Position numbers and translations under genes: made by a program
Shown here: one piece after another, positions 7,971 to 16,163 of the stretch
How positions within the stretch are numbered: the first letter of the stretch is position 1
Layout of the letters: the number at the start of each line of letters is the position of its first letter
The notes under the pieces: model-generated
Databases searched by the model: none
Told to the model about the DNA's origin: nothing
The model's input: only the letters and a program-made list of their open reading frames with translations
Assembly: GCF_001436035.1 (NCBI RefSeq)
Contig: NZ_AYYM01000001.1
Span: 1-64,000, forward strand
Length of the DNA stretch: 64,000 nucleotides
Reading direction: 5' to 3'
Source of the DNA: Fructilactobacillus sanfranciscensis DSM 20451
Lineage (GTDB): Bacteria > Bacillota > Bacilli > Lactobacillales > Lactobacillaceae

Positions 7971-9164
7971 TTATTTATTTGCTAATGTTTGAACATCGCG
8001 TACAATCATCAATTCTTCATCAGTAGGAACTAATAAAGTCTTAATCTTTGAGTCTTTTGCACTAATATCTCTAACAACACCACGAACGTCATTCTTTTCG
8101 TTATCAACGCCAATTCCAAAGTAGTTTAATCCTTCTGCTACTTCTTTACGAATAGTAATGCTATTTTCACCAACACCGGCAGTAAACACAATTGCATCTG
8201 CACCACCCATTTCAGCAAGGTAAGCACCAACATAACGAATAATCCGGTTAACGTAAATTTCACGAGCTACTTTAGCACGTGGATTAGTTGCTTGAGCTGC
8301 TTCAACTTCACGCATATCAGCAGAAACTCCAGAAATTCCAAGAAGCCCAGATTTTGTATTAAGTACTTTAATCATTTCATTGATATCTGTCATGCCTTCT
8401 TTTTCCATTACATAAGCAAGCAATGAAGAATCTACATCACCAGAACGAGTAGCCATGGTAATTCCTGTTACGGGAGTGAATCCCATTGAAGTATCAAATG
8501 ATTTACCATTTTTAACGGCACAAATTGAAGCACCAGCACCTAAATGCATAATAATCATCTTCAAATCTTCAACTGGTTTGCCAAGTAATTCAGCAGCACG
8601 TTGACTTACATAACGGTAACTAATTCCGTGGAATCCATATTTACGAGCACTATATTTTTCATAATATTCATAGGGAAGACTGTATAAGAAATTCTTTTCA
8701 GGTAAAGTTGCATGGAAAGCAGTATCAAAAACGGCCACACTAATAATATCAGGCAAAACTTTCTTAAAAGCTTTGATTCCAAGAACATTAGCTGGTTCAT
8801 GAAGTGGTGCTAATTCAGTTAAGCTTTCAATTTTTTTCAAAACATCAGGAGTAATAACTACTGATTTATCAAAGTATTCACCACCAGCAACAACTCGGTG
8901 ACCAACTCCATTAATTTCTGAGTATTCTTTAATAATATCAAGATCCAATAATTGATCTAATAAAATTTGAATAGCTTGTTCATGATTTTTTACATCTGTT
9001 GTTTTTTCATATTTCTTGCCATCACCATATTTAATTTCAACATGTGAAGCAGGAAGTGCAATTCTTTCAATTACACCTTCAGCTAAAACATTTTCTTCAG
9101 GCATTTCATATAATTTGAACTTTAAAGTTGAACTACCGGCATTAACAGCAATAATCTTACTCAT
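7971..9164 (-). CDS. ackA: Acetate kinase
   Basis: Acetate kinase converts acetyl phosphate and ADP to acetate and ATP, the final ATP-yielding step when lactic acid bacteria form acetate. The protein is full length at 397 residues, begins with the phosphate-binding NAGSSTLKFK (7-16), and carries HLGAGASICAV and the FHGISYRYVS signature. ATG 9164 is preceded by GGGAGA. It follows the YtxK methyltransferase by 25 nt, the standard Bacillus/Lactobacillus comG-ytxK-ackA order. An IS element has landed just after the stop codon, between the gene and its presumed terminator. Confidence 0.97.
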   Translation of the reverse strand: MSKIIAVNAGSSTLKFKLYEMPEENVLAEGVIERIALPASHVEIKYGDGKKYEKTTDVKNHEQAIQILLDQLLDLDIIKEYSEINGVGHRVVAGGEYFDKSVVITPDVLKKIESLTELAPLHEPANVLGIKAFKKVLPDIISVAVFDTAFHATLPEKNFLYSLPYEYYEKYSARKYGFHGISYRYVSQRAAELLGKPVEDLKMIIMHLGAGASICAVKNGKSFDTSMGFTPVTGITMATRSGDVDSSLLAYVMEKEGMTDINEMIKVLNTKSGLLGISGVSADMREVEAAQATNPRAKVAREIYVNRIIRYVGAYLAEMGGADAIVFTAGVGENSITIRKEVAEGLNYFGIGVDNEKNDVRGVVRDISAKDSKIKTLLVPTDEELMIVRDVQTLANK

Positions 9165-9189
9165 AATTATCTCCCTTATTTTTTGAAAT

Positions 9190-10206
9190 TTATTTCTTCA
9201 ATAAATCTTTTTCTTCCCAATCAACAACTTCTTGCATGAATTTTTGAAAAGCCTCGGTATCTTTAAATGATGGGAATTCTCCAAGCATTACTTTGTCTGC
9301 CTGTTTAGCACCATTACCGCGTTTTTGTAAAATCATAATTGCTTTTTGAGCACTTTCATTTAAAAACAATTCTTTTGGTAAATTTAAAACACCTTGTAAA
9401 TAGACAGTGTCTTGCATCCATTTTAACAAACCTTTAGCTTCATTAGTTTGAAATAAGTTACTTGGAACAAGAAAGACTGCAAATTCACCCTCTTTTAAGT
9501 ACTTAACTGATTGCTCAATTAAAAGGTGATGAACGTATGAATGACCTTTACTAGCTCTAGTTTCAAAACCAACTGTATTTTCATCAATTGGATAATAGCC
9601 AACTGGCAAATCAGAAACTACTAAATCGATATCTGGAATATCCATTTCAGCAAGACTGTCTTGATGAATCAATTCAATATCTAATCCTTGCATCTTAGCA
9701 CTAATACTTGCAATTGAAATCATAGAATCGTCATTATCAATCCCAATTCCAGAAACATTCTCATGTAATTCCAAATTCAGTTGATTCATCACCGCAGTTA
9801 AAAGATTTGCCGATCCAACTGCGGGATCAAGAACCTTAACTGACTTTTGTTCTTTGTATAAACGCAAAATCAAATATCCCATAATATAGGCAATCGTATC
9901 AGGAGTGATTTGATGAATTGCTTGGATTTTATCAACTTTAATTGCTCTAATCATAGCCATTTGGATAGCTCGACGAATCGAAGGAGCATCCATCTTTTTA
10001 TAATCAACCGTTTTATAAAGTTCCGTCAATTCTTTGACAATTTTTTCATTTGGAACTCCATCTTCAACACGTACCGTCCCATTATCAATAATGTTATCAG
10101 CCGTTTCAATAAAGGCATCCAAATATGAAGTATTAAGGGCTTGCATTAATACCGTGGTAGATTGATCAAAGACTTGATATAAATCTGTGGTATCTTTTTC
10201 AGACAA
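9190..10206 (-). CDS. Class I SAM-dependent methyltransferase, YtxK-like
   Basis: A 338-residue protein resembling the catalytic part of N6-adenine DNA methylases. The SAM-binding motif VLDPAVGSANLL (125-136) and the catalytic-loop position SDLPVGYYP (198-206) are visible; the latter replaces the usual NPPY with DLPVGYY, as is normal in the YtxK family, so true DNA methylation is uncertain. The position between comG and ackA is conserved across Firmicutes, but the function is unproven. The start is TTG at 10206 after AAAGGAG. It probably shares the comG transcript, since no terminator separates it from comGG. Confidence 0.88.
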   Translation of the reverse strand: MSEKDTTDLYQVFDQSTTVLMQALNTSYLDAFIETADNIIDNGTVRVEDGVPNEKIVKELTELYKTVDYKKMDAPSIRRAIQMAMIRAIKVDKIQAIHQITPDTIAYIMGYLILRLYKEQKSVKVLDPAVGSANLLTAVMNQLNLELHENVSGIGIDNDDSMISIASISAKMQGLDIELIHQDSLAEMDIPDIDLVVSDLPVGYYPIDENTVGFETRASKGHSYVHHLLIEQSVKYLKEGEFAVFLVPSNLFQTNEAKGLLKWMQDTVYLQGVLNLPKELFLNESAQKAIMILQKRGNGAKQADKVMLGEFPSFKDTEAFQKFMQEVVDWEEKDLLKK

Positions 10207-10271
10207 TATCTTCAGCTCCTTTAGCTTGTATCTAGGTTAATATTAACGAAATTATTGTCGTTTTTCAAGAT

Positions 10272-10439
10272 TCATTGTTCGATTGTTCGTAACATATGAG
10301 CAATTCTTAAATTATTACTGTGAACCTGTGTATCGACAGTTTTTAATTGATAAGTAATCACGATAGCAACTAAAAATGAAAAAATAATTGCAATAAAAGT
10401 TAAACTACCTTTTCGTTGTGAGATTACTGGTAAATTCAT
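10272..10439 (-). CDS. comGG: ComGG-like minor pseudopilin (short)
   Basis: A 55-codon reading frame beginning ATG 10439 and ending TGA 10272, overlapping comGF by 35 nt. The product starts MNLPVISQRKGSLTFIAIIF and continues with a single hydrophobic segment and a short polar tail, the layout of a minor pilin. The canonical prepilin cleavage GF is weak (KGSLTF). Position at the end of comG makes ComGG the best guess, but it is much shorter than the roughly 120 residues of the Bacillus protein and could be a degraded or divergent version. Confidence 0.55.
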   Translation of the reverse strand: MNLPVISQRKGSLTFIAIIFSFLVAIVITYQLKTVDTQVHSNNLRIAHMLRTIEQ

Positions 10440-10839
10440 AAGTATGTCCCCTTAGCTTAATCGTTGAAATCACATGATTTTGGTCTATTTTCCAATTTGC
10501 ATCTTCAACATGCAAAATTAATGGCATATAGCCACCATCAGTTGTTTTCATTTTAATTTGATCTTTATAACGACTCACAATATAACTTTTTTGTTCTGTT
10601 TGACTATATAAAAATAATTGATTGTTTTTAATCATCAAACTTTTAAAAGCAAATTGTTTGGATTCAATTAAATCTAAATAACGAAAAATTTCACTTTCTT
10701 GTTGTTGGTTTAAATTATTTTTACGCATTTGTTGGAATGTAAATCCAATCAAACTAACTGCAATTGAAATAATTAATAAAGAAAAAATGGTCTCCACAAG
10801 GGAAAAACCATTTCTATGTTTATTTATTTTTAAATTCAT
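10405..10839 (-). CDS. comGF: Competence pseudopilin ComGF
   Basis: A 144-residue type IV pilin-like protein: a short basic leader, the prepilin peptidase site NGFSLVETIF (Glu5 present), a hydrophobic helix of about 20 residues, then a globular domain containing the ComGF-type ending VISTIKLRGHTYEF. It would be a minor component of the transformation pseudopilus. It overlaps comGE by 20 nt and comGG by 35 nt. Confidence 0.8.
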   Translation of the reverse strand: MNLKINKHRNGFSLVETIFSLLIISIAVSLIGFTFQQMRKNNLNQQQESEIFRYLDLIESKQFAFKSLMIKNNQLFLYSQTEQKSYIVSRYKDQIKMKTTDGGYMPLILHVEDANWKIDQNHVISTIKLRGHTYEFTSNLTTKR

Positions 10840-10990
10840 AGATTCTCCTAGTTTCCATCAATTTATGATTACTTTGACTTAACCTTTGATTCATAACTTG
10901 GCTTATTGAAAAATAAAGGGTCCCAGCTGTACAAATAATGAAGAAACCAATTAAAGTATCTACTAAGGTAAAACCCGATCTACTTATCAT
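10820..10990 (-). CDS. comGE: ComGE-like minor pseudopilin (56 residues)
   Basis: A 56-codon frame from ATG 10990 to TAA 10820. The product MISRSGFTLVDTLIGFFIIC has a textbook class III prepilin leader and hydrophobic helix, with Asp replacing the usual Glu5 of the mature pilin. It overlaps the end of comGD by 11 nt and the start of comGF by 20 nt, exactly filling the comGE slot. It is shorter than most ComGE proteins, so the C-terminal domain is minimal or lost. Confidence 0.72.
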   Translation of the reverse strand: MISRSGFTLVDTLIGFFIICTAGTLYFSISQVMNQRLSQSNHKLMETRRIYEFKNK

Positions 10991-11426
10991 CTTCACAATA
11001 ATAAATCCCCCATCCTAACTGAAATTTTTGATGAATTTTACAGTGACGATTTTGCGAATACCAATTTAGCGTTTGGGGTTTAACAAACCCTTTTTCGGTA
11101 ATCTTAATTTCCCGAAACTCTACTGGTCTTAATCCATCAGGTAATTGAACTCGCTTATAATGAAGTCCATTATTCCTGTATTGTGAGAAAACCACTTCAT
11201 CAGAATTTGACCAAAAACTAACCGTTGTAATTTGTCCATTATCTTTTGCCATTTGAATAGCCGAATTCCATTGTTCATCAAAGCAACGCCAAAAAGCTTT
11301 TTCTTTTATATTACTTTGTGGAAACATAGCAACTGCAAAAACTAAAAATATCAAAATTAAGGCACTTATTCCGAGTACAATAACAGTTTCAATCAGAGTA
11401 AAACCTTTTCTAATCTTTTTTGGCAT
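10980..11426 (-). CDS. comGD: Competence pseudopilin ComGD
   Basis: A 148-residue minor pseudopilin. The leader MPKKIRKGFTLIETVIVLGI contains the prepilin peptidase site before FTLIE, followed by a hydrophobic helix and a C-terminal globular region with two cysteines in the tail (HCKIHQ, YYCEDDK). It overlaps comGC by 17 nt and comGE by 11 nt. Role: priming or stabilising the DNA-uptake pseudopilus. Confidence 0.85.
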   Translation of the reverse strand: MPKKIRKGFTLIETVIVLGISALILIFLVFAVAMFPQSNIKEKAFWRCFDEQWNSAIQMAKDNGQITTVSFWSNSDEVVFSQYRNNGLHYKRVQLPDGLRPVEFREIKITEKGFVKPQTLNWYSQNRHCKIHQKFQLGWGIYYCEDDK

Positions 11427-11709
11427 GATTATCTTGAATTGTAATCTTTTCTTCAGTCGCCTGTTTAACTTGTTTCTTAGTTAAATAATTATTTTCGACT
11501 AATTTATCAAATGTTACATTATTATCAGAATGATCATCTTCAAACGCATCAATTTGTGTTTGCACAACACTAACCATTGCATTTCCATGCACTGAATTTG
11601 CATGATCCTTTTGCGAACTTAGATTGGGAATGATAATCAAAATTAATAATGAAATTATAAATAGCACAACTGTCATTTCGATTAGGGTGAAACCTTTTCT
11701 TTTTTTCAT
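11410..11709 (-). CDS. comGC: Major competence pseudopilin ComGC
   Basis: A 99-residue pilin, the main subunit of the competence pseudopilus. The N-terminus MKKRKGFTLIEMTVVLFIIS has the K-G|FTLIE prepilin processing site and the strongly hydrophobic assembly helix, followed by a short charged C-terminal domain. The length matches ComGC of other Firmicutes (about 100 residues). It shares one base with the end of comGB. Confidence 0.93.
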   Translation of the reverse strand: MKKRKGFTLIEMTVVLFIISLLILIIIPNLSSQKDHANSVHGNAMVSVVQTQIDAFEDDHSDNNVTFDKLVENNYLTKKQVKQATEEKITIQDNHAKKD

Positions 11710-12719
11710 TAATAAATATTCTCCATTGAATGATATAGGGGTAACAACATTTTTAAATAAGTAACAACAATTGTAATTCCTATAATCACAAACGCTGTAG
11801 GTTGAATTAGGCTAATTAATCTTTCTGATTTTTTGATTAACCGTTGAAAGCATAATCTACTTAATGCACGTAAATTTTTTGCTAACATTTCATTGGTACT
11901 TCCATTGGATAAAAAAACAACTAGTTCATTAGATACAAAATAGTAACGTTTAAAAATTTGCTCAATCCCAATCCCTTGTTTTAAAGATCTATCCATTTCC
12001 TGACCAATTTCAAAAAGTAACGTTCGTTCTTTAAATTTTGCGAATACTTGGACAATCTTACGTAAATCTAACCCATTTTGGAGCATAATTGCTAAATTAC
12101 TGGTTAAATAGTATTCATAATATGAACTAAAAATCATTCCTAAAAATGGAATTTTTGCTAGAAAATTTGCTTTATAGATTGCTTGTTTAGCTAAGAAATC
12201 TTTAACACGATAGAACCCAGATATTCCAAAAAATCCAATCACAACAATCGTTAAGTAAGTAATCCAATTTTTGGAAGCAGTTATATTGCCTAAAGCATTT
12301 GTTTCTGGTAAAACGAAGAGTTTAATTGATATCAACAATAAAATTAAAAAGAAAAACAAAATTAAGGGATAAATTGCAATATCACGAATCTTATTCTTTT
12401 GTTTTAAACGAAGTTGAATAAATTCACTAATTTCTTGCATTCCATCCTCAATCTTACCGTGTTCATCAGCAATTAATAATTGTTGATACATTGAATTGTT
12501 TAAAAAGAATTTCATTGATTTAGGCAATGGATAACCACTTTTTAATCCTTGTTCGACTTTTAAAATTATTTTGCGATTCTTTTTCGAAACAGTTTTAATA
12601 AAATCTAATGCTTGTGAAATTGAAAAACCAATTTTCATCAATTCCGAAATTGTAGAAAAAATAAAAGATTGTTGTTGCAATGTGACCTTATCCGAATTGA
12701 TATTTTTTCTGAATTTCAC
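11709..12719 (-). CDS. comGB: Competence pilus platform protein ComGB
   Basis: A 336-residue inner-membrane platform protein of the GspF/PilC family, which couples the ComGA ATPase to pilin insertion. It shows the repeated cytoplasmic F-domains and three hydrophobic segments, with LILFFFLILLLISI in the middle and a terminal VIIGITIVVTYLKMLLPLY. I place the start at GTG 12719, about eight nt after a GGGAAG ribosome site and 32 nt inside the end of comGA. The frame stays open to 12794, but that stretch overlaps comGA heavily and has no ribosome site. Confidence 0.88.
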   Translation of the reverse strand: MKFRKNINSDKVTLQQQSFIFSTISELMKIGFSISQALDFIKTVSKKNRKIILKVEQGLKSGYPLPKSMKFFLNNSMYQQLLIADEHGKIEDGMQEISEFIQLRLKQKNKIRDIAIYPLILFFFLILLLISIKLFVLPETNALGNITASKNWITYLTIVVIGFFGISGFYRVKDFLAKQAIYKANFLAKIPFLGMIFSSYYEYYLTSNLAIMLQNGLDLRKIVQVFAKFKERTLLFEIGQEMDRSLKQGIGIEQIFKRYYFVSNELVVFLSNGSTNEMLAKNLRALSRLCFQRLIKKSERLISLIQPTAFVIIGITIVVTYLKMLLPLYHSMENIY

Positions 12720-13656
12720 TAGAAATCTTCCCTTCCTTGTACAAATTACACAATTTATTTTTCCAATCTTCCATATCGTACTTTTGGTTTTCAAGCATTT
12801 CTAAATTTGAGACTGAAATTAAGGCTTGATTATTTCCTGAATTTGTAGGTAATAATCGCTGATAGACAATCGAATTGGTTGCACTTTTTAATTGTTCATA
12901 TTTAATCCCTAACTCTAGCATCCGCTGCACAACTCCCGCTGGTGTTTTTGCATGAACCGTGGTAAATACAAGATGTCCACTTAAAGCTGCCCGAACAGCA
13001 ATCTTGGCAGTTTGTTCATCACGGATTTCCCCGATAATAAAAACATCAGGACGTTGTCGCAAACCAACTTTCAACAAATTGGCGTAACTCATATCAGCTT
13101 TTTCGTTAACTTCTAACTGTAAAAAACGATCCTCAAAGATTTCAACCGGGTCCTCAATCGACATAATTACTTCATTTTCGTGTAACGAACGGGCAATTTT
13201 ATAAATTGTACTAGTTTTTCCTGAGCCAGTAGGCCCTGAGAAAATCATTAAACCCCTTTGATTAGATAATGACTTTAATTTATGTAGCATCTGTTCCTCA
13301 AAAAATTGACAATCCTCGTTTCCATTATCGTAAATAATTCTCATTACTAGTGATTCATGATGTTTAAACGTTCCTACAGATGATAATCGAATTCTTAAAT
13401 TCAGCTTTTGATGCTCATAGGAAAGTGATCCTAACTGTGGTCTCCTTTTTTCTGATACTGACATTCCGCTTTGATATTTACAAAAAGTGATTATTCTTTG
13501 TGCTTTTTCAAAAGAAATTTCAGATAACTGAATTACTCCTTTAACTGTATGAATTTTAACTTCATAATTGGTACTTTTGGGCAAAAAATAAATGTCGGAA
13601 GCCCGTTGCTGAACCGCTAATTCAATTATTTGATCAAATAAATTACTAATTTCCAT
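12688..13656 (-). CDS. comGA: Competence pilus assembly ATPase ComGA
   Basis: The cytoplasmic secretion ATPase (GspE/PilB family) that powers pseudopilus assembly. Walker A GPTGSGKTS is at residues 141-149, the Asp box SIEDPVE near 166-172, and the Walker B/His box region RQRPDVFIIGEIRD...HLVFTTVHA follows from about 201. At 322 residues it is the usual compact Gram-positive form, lacking the N1 domain of PilB. ATG 13656 follows AAAGGATG. It leads the operon. I saw no clear ComK box or sigma-type competence box upstream. Confidence 0.94.
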   Translation of the reverse strand: MEISNLFDQIIELAVQQRASDIYFLPKSTNYEVKIHTVKGVIQLSEISFEKAQRIITFCKYQSGMSVSEKRRPQLGSLSYEHQKLNLRIRLSSVGTFKHHESLVMRIIYDNGNEDCQFFEEQMLHKLKSLSNQRGLMIFSGPTGSGKTSTIYKIARSLHENEVIMSIEDPVEIFEDRFLQLEVNEKADMSYANLLKVGLRQRPDVFIIGEIRDEQTAKIAVRAALSGHLVFTTVHAKTPAGVVQRMLELGIKYEQLKSATNSIVYQRLLPTNSGNNQALISVSNLEMLENQKYDMEDWKNKLCNLYKEGKISSEIQKKYQFG

Positions 13657-13683
13657 TTTTTCACATCCTTTTTTATAAGATAC

Positions 13684-13724
13684 GAAAAAAGACCCAATCT
13701 AATTTAAGATTGAGTCTTTTTAGA
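13684..13724 (-). terminator. Terminator after yebC
   Basis: On the minus strand AAAAAGACTCAATC, a short AT loop, then GATTGGGTCTTTTTT forms a strong hairpin with a T-tract between the yebC stop and comGA. Confidence 0.85.
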
Positions 13725-13735
13725 AATCTATTTAA

Positions 13736-14477
13736 TTATGCTTCTGCATCTTCAGGTAAAACAGCAGCTTCATAGACATCTTGAACATCATCATTTTCAG
13801 ATAATTCATCAATTAGTCCAGTGTATTGCGCAATTTTATCTTCAGGTACTTCTGTAACAGTTTGTGGGAATAAACGAACTTCTGAGTTATCAAGTTTGTA
13901 ACCAGATGCTTGTAAAGCATCTCGAACTGCAACCATGTTTGAAGGATCAGTGAAGATTTGATATTCATCATCAGTAACCTTCATATCATCAGCACCAGCA
14001 TCTAAAGCTTCCATTAACATTGTATCCTCATCGTCTTCAGTATCGTCACGTAAAACAACGATGTATCCCTTACGGTCAAAGTTGTAAGAAACTGAACCAT
14101 TAGTTCCTAAAGAACCACCATGATGAGTAAAAGCAGAACGAACTGCAGCAGCTTGTCCGATTTCTATTATCAGTCAAAGCTGAAACCATTACAGCAGTTC
14201 CACCAGGTCCATAACCTTCATAAGTTACTTCTTCGAAGTTAGCAGCTCCAACACCAGAAGCTTTGTCTAAAGCACGTTGAACGTTATCTTTAGGCATATT
14301 TGCAGCTCTAGCTTTTTCTAATTCAAGTCTTAATTGTGGATTACCATCTGGATCAACTCCACCTGATTTAGCAGCTTGGTACAAGTTACGTGAAATCTTT
14401 TGGAAAATTTTACCTCTTTTTGCATCTTGAGCGTTTTTACGACCCTGAATATTATGCCATTTTGAATGTCCTGACAT
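13736..14477 (-). pseudogene. yebC: YebC/TACO1-family protein, frameshifted
   Basis: A full-length YebC gene broken by one extra base. The first part encodes [20 protein letters not shown]... to TDNRNRT (residue 104 or so), after which the frame runs into unrelated residues and a stop at 14100. Removing one of the two T bases at 14153-14154 (one A on the coding strand) restores [16 protein letters not shown] and the rest of the family sequence through [14 protein letters not shown] to the stop at 13736, about 246 residues, the normal family length. YebC proteins act in translation, relieving stalls, or as regulators. Either the gene is inactivated or the base is a sequencing error. Confidence 0.85.
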
Positions 14478-14554
14478 GATTCAGCACCCCTCTCTATATC
14501 TGAAATTAACAATTTCGATTATACCAACAAAAACCGCCATAATCAAATTTACTG

Positions 14555-15562
14555 CTATTTTGTTGAATTTCTGTCTTTTAAACCAAACGGTAATAAAATA
14601 TTTCGTTCAGAAACTTCTTCATTTTTCATTAATTTTGTTAATAATCGCATTGAAACTGCACCAATATCATAAAGCGGTTGAGTAATGGTTGATAACATTG
14701 GCCGTGTCATTTCGGTTAATTTAGTATTATCACTTGTTGCAACTTCAAATTGTTCAGGAACATTGATTCCACTATCAGACATTGAGTTCATAACACCGGC
14801 AGCAACATCATCATTGCTTACGATTGCTGCAGTAACTTCTTCTTGAACTAACTTATTTCTTAGTTTGTATCCACTATCATAAGTGGCTTCATTTGCCTCA
14901 AACAACAGAGTCTTACGGAATGGAATTCCCGCATCTCTTAAAGCATCTTTGTAACCTTCAATTCTGTAATCTTTATTGATTGAACGGTTCAAGTGAGAAG
15001 CAACAAATGCCACACGATCATTTCCATTTTTTAACAATTCATTAGTTTGGGCATAAACAGCTTTACGATAATCAATATTTACACTATTAAATTGGTTTTG
15101 GGAATCTACTGATCCTGCTAAAACAACGGGAATCCGTTCGTTACTCATATCAGATCGAACGGCTTCACTAATTTCATTACCCATAAAAATAAGTCCATCA
15201 ACTTGTTTTGAGTATAAAGTGTTAAGTGCTTTAAGCTCCTTTTTTTCATCACCATCTGAATTGGTCAAAATAATATTATATTGATACATTTCTGCAATAT
15301 CATCAATTCCGCGAGCTAAAGCGGCAAAATAAGAGTTCGTAACATTAGGAATAATTACTCCAACCGTAGTAGTTTTTTTACTTGCTAAACCTCTAGCGAC
15401 ATCGTTAGGACGATAATTTAAACGTTTAACGACATCTAAAACTTTTTTTTCGGTTTCCGGTTTAACGTTATGATTATGATTAATCGCTCGTGAAACTGTT
15501 GCCATTGAAACGGAAGCTTCTCTTGCAACATCATAAATTGTAACAGTTTCTTTTTTCTTCAT
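14555..15562 (-). CDS. ccpA: Catabolite control protein A, LacI family
   Basis: The master regulator of carbon catabolite repression, 335 residues. A LacI-type helix-turn-helix begins at residue 8 (TIYDVAREASVSMATVSRAI), with the hinge YRPNDVARGLASKKT, and then a periplasmic-binding-like sensor domain with the HPr-Ser-P contact region. The product begins MKKKETVTIYDVA at ATG 15562; an open frame continuing to 15670 runs through a terminator and promoter and is not coding. A cre site and promoter lie upstream at 15592-15637, implying autoregulation. It is monocistronic in appearance, not divergent from pepQ as in many lactobacilli. Confidence 0.93.
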   Translation of the reverse strand: MKKKETVTIYDVAREASVSMATVSRAINHNHNVKPETEKKVLDVVKRLNYRPNDVARGLASKKTTTVGVIIPNVTNSYFAALARGIDDIAEMYQYNIILTNSDGDEKKELKALNTLYSKQVDGLIFMGNEISEAVRSDMSNERIPVVLAGSVDSQNQFNSVNIDYRKAVYAQTNELLKNGNDRVAFVASHLNRSINKDYRIEGYKDALRDAGIPFRKTLLFEANEATYDSGYKLRNKLVQEEVTAAIVSNDDVAAGVMNSMSDSGINVPEQFEVATSDNTKLTEMTRPMLSTITQPLYDIGAVSMRLLTKLMKNEEVSERNILLPFGLKDRNSTK

Positions 15563-15591
15563 TTTAGTTACTCGACCTTCTTTCAATATAG

Positions 15592-15637
15592 ACTTATTAT
15601 CTACAAGAATAGCAGAGTAACCGTTTACATTCAAGTA
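15592..15637 (-). promoter_or_regulatory. ccpA promoter with embedded cre site
   Basis: On the minus strand TTGAAT, a 17-nt spacer and TATTCT form a promoter just after the upstream terminator. The 14-mer TGTAAACGGTTACT (15616-15629) fits the cre consensus TGWAANCGNTNWCA at 13 of 14 positions. It overlaps the last bases of the -35 box and the spacer, so CcpA bound here should block its own transcription. Confidence 0.75.
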
Positions 15638-15668
15638 ATAAAAAAAACCATTCAAAATGGTCTTTTTC
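15638..15668 (-). terminator. Terminator after the YtxH-like gene
   Basis: AAAAAGACCATT, a TTG loop and AATGGTTTTTTTT on the minus strand, immediately after the stop at 15680. Confidence 0.85.
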
Positions 15669-15679
15669 AAAACTAAAAT

Positions 15680-16138
15680 TTAATCACGATGTTCTTCAGT
15701 AGTTTTTTCAACAATTCTATTATCATTATCATTTTCGGTAGAAAATGCGTCATCCATATCTAAAGTAATATCATCAGATTCTTTATCTTTTTCAAGATCT
15801 TGTTCAGGTGTTTTAGGAACTGTAATCAAGTTTAAATAAGTTTGTAAATCACTTAAATCTTCTTTTAAATCTAAAAGTTTGTTGCTAACTTTTTCACTAG
15901 CATCATCAAAAGAATCCTTATAGCTATTTACTCTGTAATTTGCTGAGTCTTTGGCATCTGCAAATGAATCAGCTGCGTAATATGCATAATCAAACGCACG
16001 ATCCTTAGCATCTTCAACTGCGTCTAAGACAGTATTTCTAAGTTCGTATTGTTTTTCTTCATCAAGTGAATGATATGCAGCAAATGCAGCAGCTCCACCT
16101 AAAATTGTTCCTAAAAATAAACCTTTTTTAAAGCTCAT
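15680..16138 (-). CDS. YtxH domain-containing protein
   Basis: A 152-residue protein with a glycine-rich N-terminal membrane segment (GLFLGTILGGAAAFAAYH) followed by long charged amphipathic helices and an acidic C-terminus. This is the YtxH-like general stress/envelope family of unknown function. It follows the DUF948 gene by 25 nt, the same pairing as ytxG-ytxH in Bacillus, where the genes belong to the general stress response. ATG 16138 has a GGGAG site upstream. Confidence 0.75.
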   Translation of the reverse strand: MSFKKGLFLGTILGGAAAFAAYHSLDEEKQYELRNTVLDAVEDAKDRAFDYAYYAADSFADAKDSANYRVNSYKDSFDDASEKVSNKLLDLKEDLSDLQTYLNLITVPKTPEQDLEKDKESDDITLDMDDAFSTENDNDNRIVEKTTEEHRD

Positions 16139-16163
16139 GATATTCTCCCTTTTTTAACGAAAA

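Noticed and set aside
13681-13688. TACGAAAA upstream of comGA, similar to a competence (CIN/sigma-H type) box
   Set aside because: It lies on the strand opposite to comGA and overlaps the yebC terminator tail, so it is in the wrong orientation to drive the operon.
15563-15670. N-terminal extension of CcpA by 36 residues
   Set aside because: It covers the cre site, the promoter and the upstream terminator; LacI-family regulators start close to the helix-turn-helix.
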